From contig OU612071.1 in assembly GCA_914767715.1 (NCBI GenBank), positions 14,938,948 to 15,002,947 on the forward strand: a stretch of 64,000 bases of DNA, written 5' to 3'. Source of the stretch: Membranipora membranacea (lineage: Eukaryota > Bryozoa > Gymnolaemata > Cheilostomatida > Membraniporidae). Below are positions 48,462 through 61,722 of the stretch, in pieces. The first letter of the stretch is position 1; every line of letters begins with the position of its first letter. Under the pieces are notes generated by a model. That model did not search any database. It saw only the letters and a list, made by a program, of their open reading frames with translations, and was not told the DNA's origin. The position numbers were made by a program, and so were the translations under genes.

Positions 48462-49177
48462 TTTTTATGTCTATTTTATTGTTTGTTTGATAGTCTTTGG
48501 TGAACTGAGTCACTTGGGTGTTTCTCAGAGTTCTCTGAGTTTGACGTGTGTAGGTGTTCGAATCGGAAGAGTTCCTTTTCTAAAAACACAAGAAGATGCA
48601 CAGCTGTTACAATGAGGTAATGACTGAATCGATTGAAAACGCTCATAATATACACAACAAGGAAAACATATAACAGAGCTGATTAACAATCTGACAAGAA
48701 AGAAGTACTAAGTTGGTAGGTAGTAGTTAGAAGAGAACTTTTTGTTTGAATTTCACTGATGTTTTGCTGTGATTATGAGATTGGCACATACATGACAATC
48801 ATGAGATTTACATGACACAGTAATAACATTATTAAGCAATGACTGTGAGTAAGAATGGTTTCCAAAATATGATAAATTATATGGATTATAAATAAATACT
48901 AGTACAGTGATGAGTGAAGTGAGTAGCTAGTAGTGGTGATGTGGTAAAAATATCCATCTTAAAATAGTTTAAGAGCATAGAAAGCTTAAATTTATCATCA
49001 TTAATCTTAACTAAAGTAGTGACAATTACCTTTAACCAAGTCTGTATGAGTATTAATTTCGGTGGCACCTCTTGTAAGAAGAATAAATTAAGAAAAACTG
49101 GAGTAGAAAGTTCTAACACTCACCAATGAATGACTACCATTGACTCTCTTTCTTCCTGTAATACCGGTGTTTGGGCT
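48462..49177 (-). other. BiP 5' leader region
   Basis: A GTGAGT donor at about 49120-49125 on the minus strand, soon after the ERSE, suggests a non-coding first exon and a 5' UTR intron of ~600 bp before the start codon. Not proven. Confidence 0.45.
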
Positions 49178-49196
49178 CGTGGACTTTTGTGATTGG
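49178..49196 (-). promoter_or_regulatory. Perfect ER stress element (ERSE) of BiP
   Basis: On the minus strand the site reads CCAAT, then nine bases (CACAAAAGT), then CCACG: an exact CCAAT-N9-CCACG. This is the site bound by NF-Y with ATF6/XBP1 in the unfolded protein response. Additional CCAAT boxes and a CCCACGTG lie within 60 bp further upstream. Confidence 0.88.
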
Positions 49197-51565
49197 TCAG
49201 CTCAAGCTATTTGGCCCAATATGATTGGATAGCACTTGTAAACAACACGTGGGCAATAACTTTACATTCACGTTGTTTCCGCCTTTGGGTCAAGGCCATG
49301 TAAACAATGCCATGTGTTGTAGATGAAGAAAATTACCACTTTTTACATAGACAGTTAGTAAACCTAGTTAGTACTAGTAGACAGTAAGAACCAACCAGTT
49401 TCCTGTCCATTCCATGTCTGCTTACACACAGAATATACAAAGTTAATTTTAAAGTAATATACCCAATGTATATAGGTGGATCATGGATATGTTTTCTTGA
49501 GGGCTTGCAGTTTTATGCTCAGCAACAGCTACCAACCAAGTTGTTACAACATTTGTCAGACTACTATATGAGAATGGAACATAGAACTCGTAACTTTCTA
49601 AGTATATAGCTACTCTCAATAGTCAGAGACACTCTTCAACTCCTTACACTAGTGCATTTTAGCTGCTTGTATATCAATCAATTGTTTCATTATCTAGAAA
49701 TCATGATGAGATCATTGTTGTGCTATGTCATATCTGACCTACAAGTACAGTTGATGAATTTTAAACCAATGAACTAAACCTTTAGTTCATTGTTTAAACC
49801 AGCAAAGTTTTAAGTGATTAAGAGAATCAGGACCCAGATATGGATGGTCTCTGATTTGTTTAGATTATGACTCTGGTCCTGGACCCCTACACCGGTGAAT
49901 TTTTGTCCCGCTTATTGTCGCCCAGTGACTTTTCGGTCATATATGTATGCTTGGCTGAGTCAGATTAAGCAAGGAGTTACTGTTACTCCTTGGATTAAGT
50001 AAGGCCCTCGTAGTTTGCTCTAAATCATCAACATCTGGACCTGGTACAAGCAAAATTTTAAGCCCTTAACCATCGTTAACCCCCATTGTTGTTTGCGATA
50101 TGTACCTAACCCCACTACTCACTTGTATGGTGAGACAATGTAAATTTTATTGATTTTTCAGGAAGACGAGTTGTCTGGAAAACAGATACAGACTAACTCT
50201 CTTTGCGCTTCACGATTCGTCAAATGTTTTAAGTCATGGCGAGTTGTCATCTGGACAGTGTGCCTCACAGTGATACAGGACATGACGAGCTGATGCTCAT
50301 AATGGGTCTGGCTTACCGGCATAGAGTACCAATTATATGCATGCAGTATGTCACAGCTACACTGAACGCAGACTGAAGAACTGACAAAGAGGTGACAATT
50401 TTACTGGTAAGTAATATATAATTTCTGACTTTTCAAGAGCATCAGGACAAGGAGTAACTCCCTGTTTAACGTAGGGGTAGATTTGATTGCATATGGGTAC
50501 TTGTTGCGACAGAAGAGTGTTTATGCTTGTGCTGTTGATTTATAAAATTAAAACAAGAGCTTTTATTCAATTCATGTGGTTGTATAAGTTCAGAGCGTCG
50601 GTATGGGAAGTAGCCTAATAATTAGTATACAATTTGAGTGTCACTTTACTGAGAAAGTAATCACTTCCTCATGCCAAATGATACGTCCTAGTTCAGCCCG
50701 GTCCAGGATTATCATAACTCGAGGAAGTCGTTTAGGCCTACAAAGCGCTCGTTGTCATGGATAATAAAATATTATATTATCATATCAAATGCCGTACGAT
50801 GGATTTAGTTCCTTTGCCGTTGAGAATGTGTATATTTCCTGGATCTTAGATTCCTGATCTATGAGCTTCTTTGAACAATGACAAGAGGAAAAACTAATGA
50901 TAATTATCCCTCTGTTTTGAACTATGCAGAGTGATGTTTATGTATCCAGGGAAATGATTTGTTTAATGTTTCGTAATATACACTCTATAGTGCATGTTTT
51001 CCGTTTTTTTTTTCCTCAAGGGAGTAGACGTGGTGTAACATTCCTAACAGGATTAGTTACCAGTATCTACTGTAATGTTATAACAACTTAAAATTATGTG
51101 TTAAACTTTGATTGGATGCATGCACACAAATGTTGTGGATAATTAACATACCATGTACCAGGTACCTCCATTTGTCTTCCCCCATTAAGCTAAAGCCACA
51201 TGTACTAGATGCCCACCTGATTCAAATGTCATCTTTCTATCAACATGAACTCGAAAGCTTAGTTAACATGGTGCAATTAGAAAATGATGCAATGGCAATC
51301 CTTTCAGAATTTCCTGTTGTTTGTTTTGTAGAAAAATTGAGCCTGTTCAAAAAGAATACAACTCAACCACAGATCATAATATATTACCTTGAAAGATCTA
51401 CCAACCCCAAGAGAATTATTAACCTGCTGGGTCATAGTTCACATCTCGGTGGTCTACTGAATATTATATGAGAGAATGGAAGGCCAGCAGATAGAAGATT
51501 ATGAGTCACCGATATGGGCTTACTTCTCTATATTTAAAGCTCTCCTCACACGATTACTTTTCATG

Positions 51566-51732
51566 GGTGAGACAAGATGGCTTCGCGACTACACTATTAT
51601 CATGTGTATCTCTGATCGTTAGAGTCAATTTAGTTGGAGTACCCAACATGTTCCCATTCATGCAAAGTGAACTAATTCACTCTCTATCGGTCAGAGATAT
51701 ACATGCAATAGTATATCACTTGATCAGTGTGT
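51566..51732 (+). mobile_element. MITE, CACACTGAY family, partial copy
   Basis: Shares ATCATGTGTATCTCTGATCG, TTAGAGTCAATTTAG and the right-end CAGAGATATACATGCAATAG with the copies at 53416 and 61514. The left terminus is lost. Confidence 0.65.
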
Positions 51733-51974
51733 GTTGGCAGCATCAAGATTGAATTTACAGCCAAGCCTAGCCAAAATGTTAGCTCTGATAGGCTGGTTGG
51801 AGGCAATTCGAGCCACCAGATTGACTAAGCCAAGCCCTACTACTGTCTTAGTATTCTCTCCATCTTTCTTGATGCTTTTTTAAACATCCTTGATCAAGAC
51901 GATGCATTGTTGTGAACTCCACCACTCCAAATCCCTTCTTGTTGAAATCAGGGTGTTTGGGACATATCTTCCAA

Positions 51975-52290
51975 ATAAAACTCCCTGTTGATATAAGCGC
52001 TACCTGCAAATAAATTCAATCTGGTTACTAAATTTTCTATGGTCAGATGTATCTGGGAATTCCAGGGAACTTTTTTCAAACATATATATGTAACCCTACT
52101 TTCATGTCATCAGCTGCGATATTATATTATATTAATAAGATATATTATTTATTTATATATTATATATTTATATATTATAAATTATGTTGAGTAAAATTGA
52201 TCTGGTCAATGATTTGCCTATGGACAGGACTGTATCCGGGAATTCCAGGAAAATTTCTTAGAGAGCATAAGTTGCTAACTCTTCTTTCAT
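51975..52290 (+). repeat. Tandem duplication around an AT-rich palindrome
   Basis: Two ~100-bp blocks share TCTATGGTCAG/CCTATGGACAG, GGGAATTCCAGG and CTTTCATGYCATYAGCTGC. They are separated by ~60 bp of nearly pure A/T (52120-52190). Related GGGAATTCCAG motifs occur at 38958 and 63850. Confidence 0.6.
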
Positions 52291-52385
52291 GCCATTAGCT
52301 GCTATATTCAATTTGTATGCCTTCAATTTATATTTGGTGTGTTATTCGCTCATTTCCTGTAATTTTTTCCTCTTCTCCCCCTCAG

Positions 52386-55300
52386 GACATGCAGGAGTAG
52401 CCGTGTGGCGTGTAACAGTCATATATGAGAATGATATATACTGGGCTCTGGCCTGTACACTTATACCGCTAGTCATAGAAGTTATATATGTGATGATTAA
52501 GCGTCACGGAGCCGAGTGGAAATTGTGGTAAGCTGAGAAAAACATCTATTTTGCTTAACTTTCGCACTGGGAATTTGATTTTATCTTCAAATTTAGTGAC
52601 ATATTTCACTAACAAAAAAAAATTTATTGATGGAGAAATATTCAATCTCATTTAGTGTACAATAAATTCTTGGTAAGGTCGCATGATCTTAGGCCTTTTC
52701 CACTTTTATGCTGATGCATGGTGTATGATATGCATACCCTGGGGCCCTAAAGGAGTAGAAGGTTGGTAGAGGAAAATTTTCTGCCATTTCATACAGGCTT
52801 GAAAATGCCAGCTAATAAATGGTTTTCTGAACCATATTATTATTTTACATAAACACTCCCACCTATGTTAGCTAAAATTGGTACTAGCCTAGCATCAAGT
52901 CAACTCCCCCTCCCCACATCCAAAGTTTCTAAACTAAACTCTAGCTGGTAGTAGCATTCCATTGGCAATCACCATCCCAATTCGGGTAGAGAAAGAGGAT
53001 GATAACATGGCGTTAAACATGGCCAAATACCAGAAAACTTGTCAACACAACAGGCAAGTATTTAGATGATAAGCTTATAATGACCGAAGTCCTTTCTGAA
53101 CCACCTATTCATGAGTTTTCAAAGATGCAGATATTGTATGTGTAATGAATCTTATTATATTGTGTATCTGAGCTGGATCACCAAATACTGCACTATTTGC
53201 ACCTGTGTAGACAACCCCCGAGAAATGTTTGCAAAAATTATCTATTGAATATTCACTGTCCGCAGAATGTCTTGAAGTCATGACTTTTAGATATTCTGTC
53301 CAAAACTGAAAGAGATCGCATTTATTAACCATATTTATTAACCATCTCTGTTTGCCTGTGTTATTCAAAAATGAATTAAATCATTCATACCAATAATCAT
53401 TTCTTTATGTGGTCCACACTGATACCCAGACTACATTGTTATCATGTGTATCTCTGATCGTTAGAGTCAATTAGTATCAGTACCTAACATGTACCTGTCC
53501 CTAATTAGTAAAATTGAACTAGGGTCGTCACACCAAATTCCTTGTGATGGTACACAAGTTAAGTGAATTAGTTCAGAGATATACATGCAATAATATCAGT
53601 GTGGGTGTGGTTCCTATTTTATTAATGATAAGTTGTTACTCTATATTCTGCAGGTATTGTCCGTCATTCTTATTTTACCTGCTGAGCGTTGTGCCATGCA
53701 TCTGGTACTTGGAGCTAAACAAACTAGATATTCTAGCTAAGGAGCAATCCCAGAATGCAACACAGACGGCCATCACTAACATCGATATCCCTGGGGTATG
53801 AAAACGCATGTAGTCCAAGTCTGATGTAGGCGCCGATGCCCTGTTATATACTAGCTTAGACAGCAAAGGCTAGATTGAAGTGTTTTTCGTGTGTAGTATT
53901 TATGCGGTATGATTGCATGAAGAGATAACTCAAGTAAATTGTGCAGAGCAGAGGCTTTGGTGGGAACTCTGACTATATGTACAGCTGTGGAATGTTTGTA
54001 CGTCTTGAAACATTTCTAGGGTTGGCCTTTCTTGTCAAACTTAGCTGGTCAGGGAAAACATTGAGAGCAAATTATCTCAATACGGTCTATCCCATGTTCT
54101 ATGGATAGCCAAACACAACAGTGTGTTGAGCATAGATCTAAATAGACTGAGCTCCCAAACTCTTGCCCCATGCCCCATAAAAGGTACTAAAAGAATACTA
54201 TTTTTCCACTATAATGAAAATGGTACCTTCTCAATTAAATTTTGAGTGAAATAAGGTGACATGTGGCTCACAGGCTTTTTATGAACCTAGAATAGTTTTT
54301 TCTAAATTATTCTGAGAACCCAATAATGACACAAAAAATCTGCTTCTTTAAAAAGACTATCACGCTATCGTGTGTTTCATTATCCCTCTTTGTTGATACA
54401 CAGTTGAAGCCACAGAAGATCCAGTATTCCTCTAATGAATGGGTGAACGGTGTAGAGCAGTCTCTTATGGTCCTGCTTATATTCGGTAGGTGGCTCCTAC
54501 CTAAAGGTGACCTCAGTCATGAACAGGTGTCTCAGGTGAGCTAATACCACAGATGAGTACAAGAGAACAATTTACTGTCTTTCGTGTTTGACAGTTGTTC
54601 GCCCTCTGATTGTATTGATCAGTCATCAGACAACTTTTCATAACACTACAGTATTTTCTAACGTTTGGCTTTGTGTGGGTGGGGTTTCCCAGGTATACTC
54701 TTGTTGAATAAGGAGTAAAGTATTTGCAGTAGAAAAGTATGTCACATTGCACAGTCCTGAAATAACAAAATTTATGGCTTGCTAACATTTACTCTCCTGG
54801 GTCATTCACAGAAATTGTTAGTAAACTAGAAAGACCGAGGCTTTTCAAAGACCGAGTTCCTTGCTATGACAGATGTATCAAAAACCCTTGGTCTGAGTTA
54901 ATTAATTAAAATTCCCAAATGGTTCCATCAAGCTGCAAGCAGTGAACAGTTTGGTATGTGAAACACATAGTTTGTACTAGTGCTGATAGAGATACAAATT
55001 TAGGGGTCCCTAGAGGTTTCAACTCTGTGGAGTGCACTATAATTTAGTGGAAGATTATTTGTGTATTAGAAATAAATACTCCAAAATGTATTATATTATA
55101 AAGTTGTCTCCTCTCTGATTTAATTAATCAATGAACAGACAACTACATATAAACAGCTTATACCATCAGGATACCATAGAGGCGTAAATTATCTGCACAG
55201 CCCCATCACAATAGATAAATTTCCATCTTGGTTAGTGTAACTTGGTGCTTGCTAGCTAACATGAACTCTTCCCCAAACTAGCTAAATCAGACTCTAGCGA

Positions 55301-58300
55301 ATATATACTCCCTCCTTCATGTATTCATTTTCCTGTATATTTGTTTCAGATATTGTTTGTGTACTTGGCCTACGCCTCCGATATCCTTGAGATTTTGGAG
55401 ATCTTCAAAGAGAAGGCAATCTTAGAACAGACAGAGCTTGTGTACGGTACACTGCTTGCTTATACTATCAGTCTACTGCAGTTTGTGCTGATCTTCACTT
55501 CGGTTGGCGTAACAAAACGAGCTCGGAATGTCCACACTCTCATCGCCTTCATTACACACAGGGTGAGGTTCATTAGAAGAAATGTCTATTCTTAACTCAA
55601 TAAATAAATTAAAAAAGTTGGGTTGGAAGCGGGCTGGATCCCTACCCAACTTCTTATTCATTTATCAAGTTTGTGACCCCACTAAGAAGAGATATGTCTG
55701 AGTGGGTACATAGTGAGTAAATAGAATTTATAGAGATAATGGTACAATAAGAAAAAAAGTACAGGAAACGAATGTTAGTTCACAACAGCGTATACGGGCC
55801 AAGGAAGATCAAGATTGATCCAGTTTGTCTGCTTCCCTTTCCCTGACATGCCGCAGCTGATCAGTAGGGGAGGCAATTCCGAATGCAGGCAAACTGGATC
55901 AAACTTGGTCTAGATCAATGCGGTGTGAATGCGATATAATGTGCGATGGTGTACTTTGGAGCTACTTCCGTTGACAATTAACAGATGGGATCATACATTT
56001 GCAAAGTCTTATATTATAAGCCCTGAAGAAGGCAGTTGATCGTTTTAATTTCAGCCAGCCACAATTGTGGAAAATAGAACCATTTGAGATGACTTTTGAA
56101 AGTCTCAAGGCCCTCCAGCAATTTCAACTGATTTCATTAATAAGTCTTTTATGGCTCCATACATCACAATCATGTATTTCGATGTCTCCTGATAAAGCTA
56201 TTTTGACACTATTTTCTTATATCATGCTGCATGTCCCAAATGGCAACTCCGAAAATAGGCTGAAATTCTGAAAAATGTTAATGCATCCAGTCTCATTGCC
56301 CATAACAAACTAGTTTAATTATCTTTACTGAGATCACTTCCTCCATTAGTTATGTGTGTGAGCAGCTCAAAAATTCCATTAGCAGCTGTTCAAACCCTCA
56401 AATAACCTTCACCTCAATATATAACCCTCGCCTGCAATGACTTTTTGTCACTTTATATATCAACTGGAACATTCTAGATTTCTGTCGTCGCTTCATCCTA
56501 CGCAAGTGAGGTAACTCCAAAAATATGCTCAATTTCTAAAAACTCGATGTATCCAGTCGTTTTGCCCATTCCAAACTCGTTTAATTATTTTAACTGAGAT
56601 CACCTTCTCCATCAGTTATAATGTGCACGAACAGCTCCCAATTCCGTTAGCAGCCGATGGAGCCTTAAATCTACCTTCACCTCAATACTTAACCCTCACC
56701 CTGCAATGACCCTTTGTTGATGACCAGCTGATGATTGTAGTAAACAATAATCGTGTTGTTCTCTAAGCATAAACCAGAACATTCTAGATTTCTGTTGTCG
56801 CTACAACCTACGCAAGTAGGTGACAAGATTTGCACGTTTAAGTGTCTTAGTTATCGATGTTTAGCATGTTGTGTACAAATATAATAGAGCGCTAATGAGA
56901 ATTGGCTAGCTTTCGGATGTACACAGCTATGGTTTGACTATAGCAAAAAATAAAACACCTTTTGGACGATAAGCTATCATCAGTATCACACTAAGGAGAG
57001 ATTCTGTAGGTAGATGTATGGCTGGAGGGCTAATGAGTTTTTTTTAGCATTCGGATGTACGCAACTAGTAAAAAAAAACACCTTATAGACAATAAGCTAC
57101 CGCCAGTTTCACACTATGCAGGCTTCAGTGGGTAGATACATGGCAATATGAGATCGTATAAGCTATCGTTATTTTCACACTAAAGGGGATTCTGTAGGTA
57201 GATGCGATGCTTTGTGATATCGTTTACCGATTCGGCTTACCTATAAAAAAACCACCTTTTGTACAATGAACTATCGTCAGCTTCACACTAACAGGAATTC
57301 AGTAGGCAGATGTGAGGCTTTGTGATATCGTTTACCGATTCAGCTTACGGCCAAGCCTACCTTATCCGCCGGTGGTGTGAAACACATGTTGGCTTCGTTT
57401 TCGAAAGTGTCTTAGCTGGTTGAAATGTTGCGTCGTCATAAACATATCCAGTTTGATTCTGGCTATGATAATAATCTGTCGGATGCTAAACTGATATACG
57501 TGAATCAAACCAGTTGCGGTTCTGGTTTGTTGATTATCGAGATCAGTGTTGCTGATAGGCAGATCTTGAGCTAAACTTAGCTACGCCAGAATTGGATTAC
57601 TTTAGCGGCTTGCTGGCGTAACGATCATTTCCCCGGTCACTTGACCTAGAGGAAGGAGATTGAACTGGAGGTGCTGAAAACCGGAACGATAATTCAATAG
57701 TACTCGTATACTGGTAGTGAAAGGCGAGGGGGCACTACCTCACCATATCCAGTTTACTTGATTCAGACAAAACTTCAACTACAATAATTTTCTGTCATGA
57801 TTCCTGCAACTGTAGCCTAGAGGTGTAGGCCCTACAGTATTCGCAGGAGAAAAAGGTTTTTTGCACATATGCTTGAAAGAGTCAAATTTATTGCCAGCTA
57901 CATTACATAGACTCCCGCCTTAGCTAGCTTAAATCAGTGCTTGCTAACATAAAGTGATTCAAAAAACTAGCTATTCCAAAGTTGAGCGTTTTTCCTCCTA
58001 TAGGGTCTCATATATGGTAGCATATAGTGTAGCAAATAGTGCAGCATATAGGGGAAGAAGTTTAAATTCATAATGTTTACCCTGTTGTGCGGGTTCACGT
58101 CTGATCATCACACAAAACAAATTACTCACTCCGTATCGCAGGGATAATTAGGTTTGAGAAGAGCCGTGGGTTGTCGTTTGTCGGAAGCAGTGTTCACGCC
58201 CATCTAGTAAAGATAGGAAAATTTCGAGTTACTCACTGTTTCTCATTTCCTTTCCTTCCTTCTAATGTTTTGGTAAAATGAACGAAGATCGGGCTGGCCC

Positions 58301-61300
58301 TATAAGAAGTGTTGCAGTGTTCTCAGGGAGTGATGCATCTTAGAAACTATAAGACAGCCTAGAAGCATGGGGTTGTAAAGAACCTTCTAAAGCTTTTGAT
58401 GACAAGCTAGTCAATAGTAATATCCACTGGCGTACAATGTTTCATCCCAAAAACCACACAAAGACTGCACCGATAGGACCATATTTGGAATCATGTCAAA
58501 AACCACACCGATACTAAAGAAAAAAATGAAGAACTGTTTAGTTGGGAAAATGCGGAAATGATCCATTATAACACTTTCCGTATAGTGAGGAGATAATTTG
58601 TGATGCCTCTGTCCTTATTATAGACAGTTTTCTGAGCTCATATTTATGCCTCGATTCGGAGTTGTCCTCTCTCCAGTTTGGTACTTTTAACCCACGCCGC
58701 ATAGGAAAAACCTGCTGAAAGAGGGTTATCTTGAAAACCGCTTATGTGAGGATAAAAATGATTTTTTATTTTTAAAATGATTCGGAGTCTGCACCATTGA
58801 AAACCCTCTGAGACAGAGTTTCCAAATCATAGGAGGCTTGAATGTTGATAAATCTTAATTTTAGTGACGAAACTTGTGAAAAATTCTGCCAAATTGTCCG
58901 CAAACCAGGCAGAAAATACTATAATTGACTATCCAAATACTAAAATTATTTCCTAAACTATGTCCATGTGAGTTTTCAATGTTGCAGATTGTGAGTCAAA
59001 AATAATTTTTATCCTATTATAAGCGGTTTTCAAGATAACCCTCTTTTCAGCACGTTTTTCCTATGCGGCGTGGGTTAAAAGTACCAAACTGGAGAGAGGA
59101 CAACTCCGAATTGAGGCCTAAATCAGAGCCCAGAAAACTGTCTATTGTGTTAGAAACTTTTGCTTATTCATATATATTGGTACTTAATCCTCAAACCATC
59201 CAGATTTGAGTATTTTGTGAACCATCTACCATGTGATTGAATGTAATGCAGATTTGTACATAGTTTGAAAATCCAAGATGATGTTTAGGAAAACTCCATA
59301 GACAAATGTCTGTCGATGGAAAACTCTAGTAGAGATATAACCGAGCAGTATAAATGAATACCATGTCTGACCCAACTGGCCAGCGATTTAGTTGTCACCC
59401 ATCTACTGACATATCATCGCACCCTGGCTGTCACACATCAGTAGAGGGTGGGAGGCAACTGGAATGCTTGAAAATAAGAACAGACTACGTATTTTTTTAA
59501 CACTTTTATTGACAGACTGTCTATATCATATTGATTTTATAATGTTTCTCAAATAGTGCCAGAGAAAAACATTCTGTTGTTAGAAAAATCTGATAGCATG
59601 AACCAGAATAAGGTCATCTATTTAACTACGAAAAATGTGATATATCTATGAGAAAAAAACAATTTCATAAATATATCACAAGACAGAATTTGCTGTCTAC
59701 TTTATTATTGCCTACTTTATAACTGTATGGATATCTTAAATAATTGTAGGATGTTACCGCGGCTGTTATTGAGCTGGTATTACAGGATATACCCTTTATT
59801 ACTGTCAGGCTGATATCTATTATAGGTAAGTTGGTAAAGATAGACCATTTAGTCAGAGATCCTGCACTTTGGCACGTCTAAAGGTGCAAACTGTTCCTGC
59901 CTCAATTTGTCTCTACTGTATGGGTCTTGAATTAATTCACCTTGTCTTAGCCCCTAAATTGGAAAGCCATTGAATCAATCTGTTTAAAATACTTTGGCCA
60001 CAATGAAATTTTGAATTCAGGTTTCTCATAACCTAAGATAATGAGAGTTGCCTTTCTTAATGGAAGGTAAGTCTGTTGTGAAAATCTGCACATCTGCAGA
60101 ACTATCCTGCAGGCAGAACGGTCCGCATGAAGTCATGGGTCCAAATATCACTATTACTAGTATTTGGCTATGTTGGTGCCTTAGATGGCCACACTGACCC
60201 AAAGAAAACACTATTATCATTGTTAGAGTCAGTTTGATCTAAATACCTGATATGCGCCCACCCCAAATTAAAATTGGACATCGGGGCGACACATCGTATT
60301 ACTTCCGAGGATTCTCGGGCTTCATGAATTATTTCATGGTCTAGCGTTCACATATATACATGTCTCAATATAACGCAGCTTGGTGCCCAACATGGCATCC
60401 AGAGACGGTACATTGTGTTTTATAACCAACAGACAATGTTCCAAGATTTTGACTTGTGCGTTAAATTTCAAAATTCAAATTGTCTGACCTTTGTTATTAT
60501 ACAGGATATAAGATTATTACCTATACAAACATGTTTTTTGCCTCTAAGAACATGCTGGTGATATTACTACAAGCTTACAGACTTTATGTCATATGGGATA
60601 AGTTTACTGTAGGTAAGAAAATCTACAATGCTCTGCTATGAGGTAGGATAAAACTAGCCAACCAAAGCCATGCCATTGGTTAGGATAAAATTAGCCAATC
60701 AGAGCCATCACACCGGCTATGTCAAAAGTAGCCAATCAGAGCCATTGCATTGGCAAGGAAAAGTGGTGATTGTTTTGTTTTGAGTTCAGGACACAGGCCC
60801 AATAGTAGACATTAGCATTTGGTTAACCCTACCTTATCGCCATATGTATATCTGTAAATTGAGTATTATGGAGGCTGCGGTAGTTATCTTTCAGTCTAGA
60901 CAGGGTATTATATAAGCAACCATGGTTGACAATAGGATGCCTAACCCGAACAAAAACTTTAACCATTTCAATGGTTGTGATGTATTCAACCTGTGTTTTT
61001 ATCAAAGACTCACACAACATGACTATTCAGCATTTTATTGCAGCTGGATTTCATAAATTTTGAATGCTGTACAAAACTCAATTTAGCTTGCATCACTCAG
61101 TAAACTCCCTTTTCATAACTTCATGGCCTAACTCTGAGTGGTTGGTGTTGGTGGCATCTGCCTGAAAGCGGCTGGCAACATCACTCATCCCTAACAGTTC
61201 ATGTCCCTAAGCTAACACATCTATAATTGTAGATGATTATCGTACGGACGTCCCTCAGATATTACCGGAGTATCACGAGACGTGGAAGACTGCTAGGATA

Positions 61301-61357
61301 ACTACCGGTCAGTCGGAGACGACTCCACACGGACAGGCAGGTCTTATAGATCAAGTG
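52386..61357 (+). CDS. TMEM26: TMEM26-like multi-pass membrane protein (5' and probably 3' incomplete)
   Basis: Exons supported by splice sites and consistent phases: 52386-52527, 53654-53795, 54404-54535, 55350-55562, 59750-59825, 60505-60612 and 61233-61357. The first starts in phase 1, so an upstream exon is missing. Family-like stretches are VAVWRVTVIYEN, WYCPSFLFYLLSVVPCIW, FGRWLLPKGDLSHEQVSQ, VYLAYASDILEILE, GTLLAYTISLLQFVLIFT, LQDIPFITVRLISII and KNMLVILLQAYRLYVIW. About six to eight hydrophobic segments indicate a polytopic membrane protein. The last visible exon is hydrophilic (VPQILPEYHETWKTARITTG) and ends at a GTGAGT donor, so a further exon should follow. TMEM26 function is poorly known in animals. 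The 4.2-kb intron after 55562 is packed with repeats. Confidence 0.82.
53416..53604 (+). mobile_element. MITE, CACACTGAY family, intronic copy
   Basis: The left end CCACACTGATAC and the reverse complement of the right end (CCACACTGATAT) match. The interior AGAGTCAATTAGTATCAGTA and CACCAAATTCCTTGTGATG are shared with the copies at 36634 and 61514. Lies in the first intron seen of the TMEM26-like gene. Confidence 0.75.
55809..55913. mobile_element. Small foldback MITE (GATCCARTTTG family), copy 1
   Basis: The left arm GATCCAGTTTGTCTGC pairs with the right arm GCAGGCAAACTGGATC, with a short central loop around CCGCAGCTGATCAG. The arm sequence resembles the element at 61389-61512. Confidence 0.65.
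56244..56825 (+). repeat. Two-copy tandem repeat, unit ~270-310 bp
   Basis: Unit 1 (~56244-56512) and unit 2 (~56513-56825) share, in order, TGCCCATWMCAAACT, ACTGAGATCAC, CCTTCACCTCAATA, GCAATGAC, GAACATTCTAGATTTCTG and CCTACGCAAGT. Unit 2 carries an extra ~40 bp. It lies within an intron of the TMEM26-like gene. Confidence 0.7.
56930..57350 (+). repeat. Diverged tandem repeat, about four units of ~105-120 bp
   Basis: Each unit has an A-rich run with AACACCTT, then a GATAAGCTAYCG-like block, TCACACTA, and a GTAGGTAGATG/GTGGGTAGATA block. Two units also share TTTGTGATATCGTTTACCGA. The units are diverged, so this is an old minisatellite-like array in a TMEM26-like intron. Confidence 0.65.
58621..59144. 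mobile_element. MITE with ~150-bp terminal inverted repeats
   Basis: The left arm starts TAGACAGTTTTCTG and the right arm ends CAGAAAACTGTCTA. Arms pair for roughly 150 bp with a few mismatches through GGAGTTGTCCTCTCTCCAGT, CCACGCCGCATAGGAAAAAC and GGGTTATCTTGAAAACCGCT. About 220 bp of unique sequence lies between. TA at both ends could be the target duplication, as in Tc1/mariner-type MITEs. Confidence 0.85.
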
Positions 61358-61388
61358 GTGAGTTATCTTATCTAGGGGAATCACACTA

Positions 61389-61512
61389 GATCAGGTTTAA
61401 TCCAATTGCCTGCATTCCAGTTGCTCCCTTCCACTGGTCACGGGCAGACGCCTGCGGCATGACCAGTGGATCGGGAGCAACTCGGAATGCAGGCAATTGG
61501 ACCAAACTTGGC
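61389..61512. mobile_element. Small foldback MITE (GATCCARTTTG family), copy 2
   Basis: The arms AATCCAATTGCCTGCATTCC and the reverse complement of GGAATGCAGGCAATTGGA pair, then TTGCTCCC and CCACTGGTCA continue the stem. The loop is CGGGCAGACGCCTGCGGCA. It directly abuts the MITE starting at 61514. Confidence 0.75.
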
Positions 61513-61513
61513 A

Positions 61514-61722
61514 CACTGACATCGATACTACACTAATAACGTTTGTATCTCTGATCGATAGAGTCACTTTAGTATGAGTACCTAACATGTTCCCGCCCTT
61601 AGTTGATAAAATTGACCTCGTGTCGTCACACCAAATTCCTTGTGATGTTACTCATGCTAAGTGAATAAGTTCGCTCTCCATCAGAGATATACATGCAATT
61701 GTATATCATGTCATCAGTATGT
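61514..61722 (+). mobile_element. MITE, CACACTGAY family
   Basis: Left end CACTGACATCGATACTACAC and, reversed, right end CATACTGATGACATGATATAC. The subterminal GTATCTCTGATCGATAGAG pairs with CTCTCCATCAGAGATATAC. The interior CACCAAATTCCTTGTGATG is shared with the copy at 53416. Confidence 0.75.

Larger units (their letters stand above)
49197..52385. other. Region between BiP promoter and TMEM26-like gene
   Basis: The first exon of the TMEM26-like gene should lie here but was not identified. Contains a MITE copy (51566-51732), a short tandem duplication (51975-52290) and small hairpins (49970-49992). Confidence 0.4.

Noticed and set aside
50235-50380. Possible first exon of the TMEM26-like gene (49 codons from ATG)
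   Set aside because: Ends in a stop without a donor, and the peptide does not resemble the TMEM26 N-terminus.
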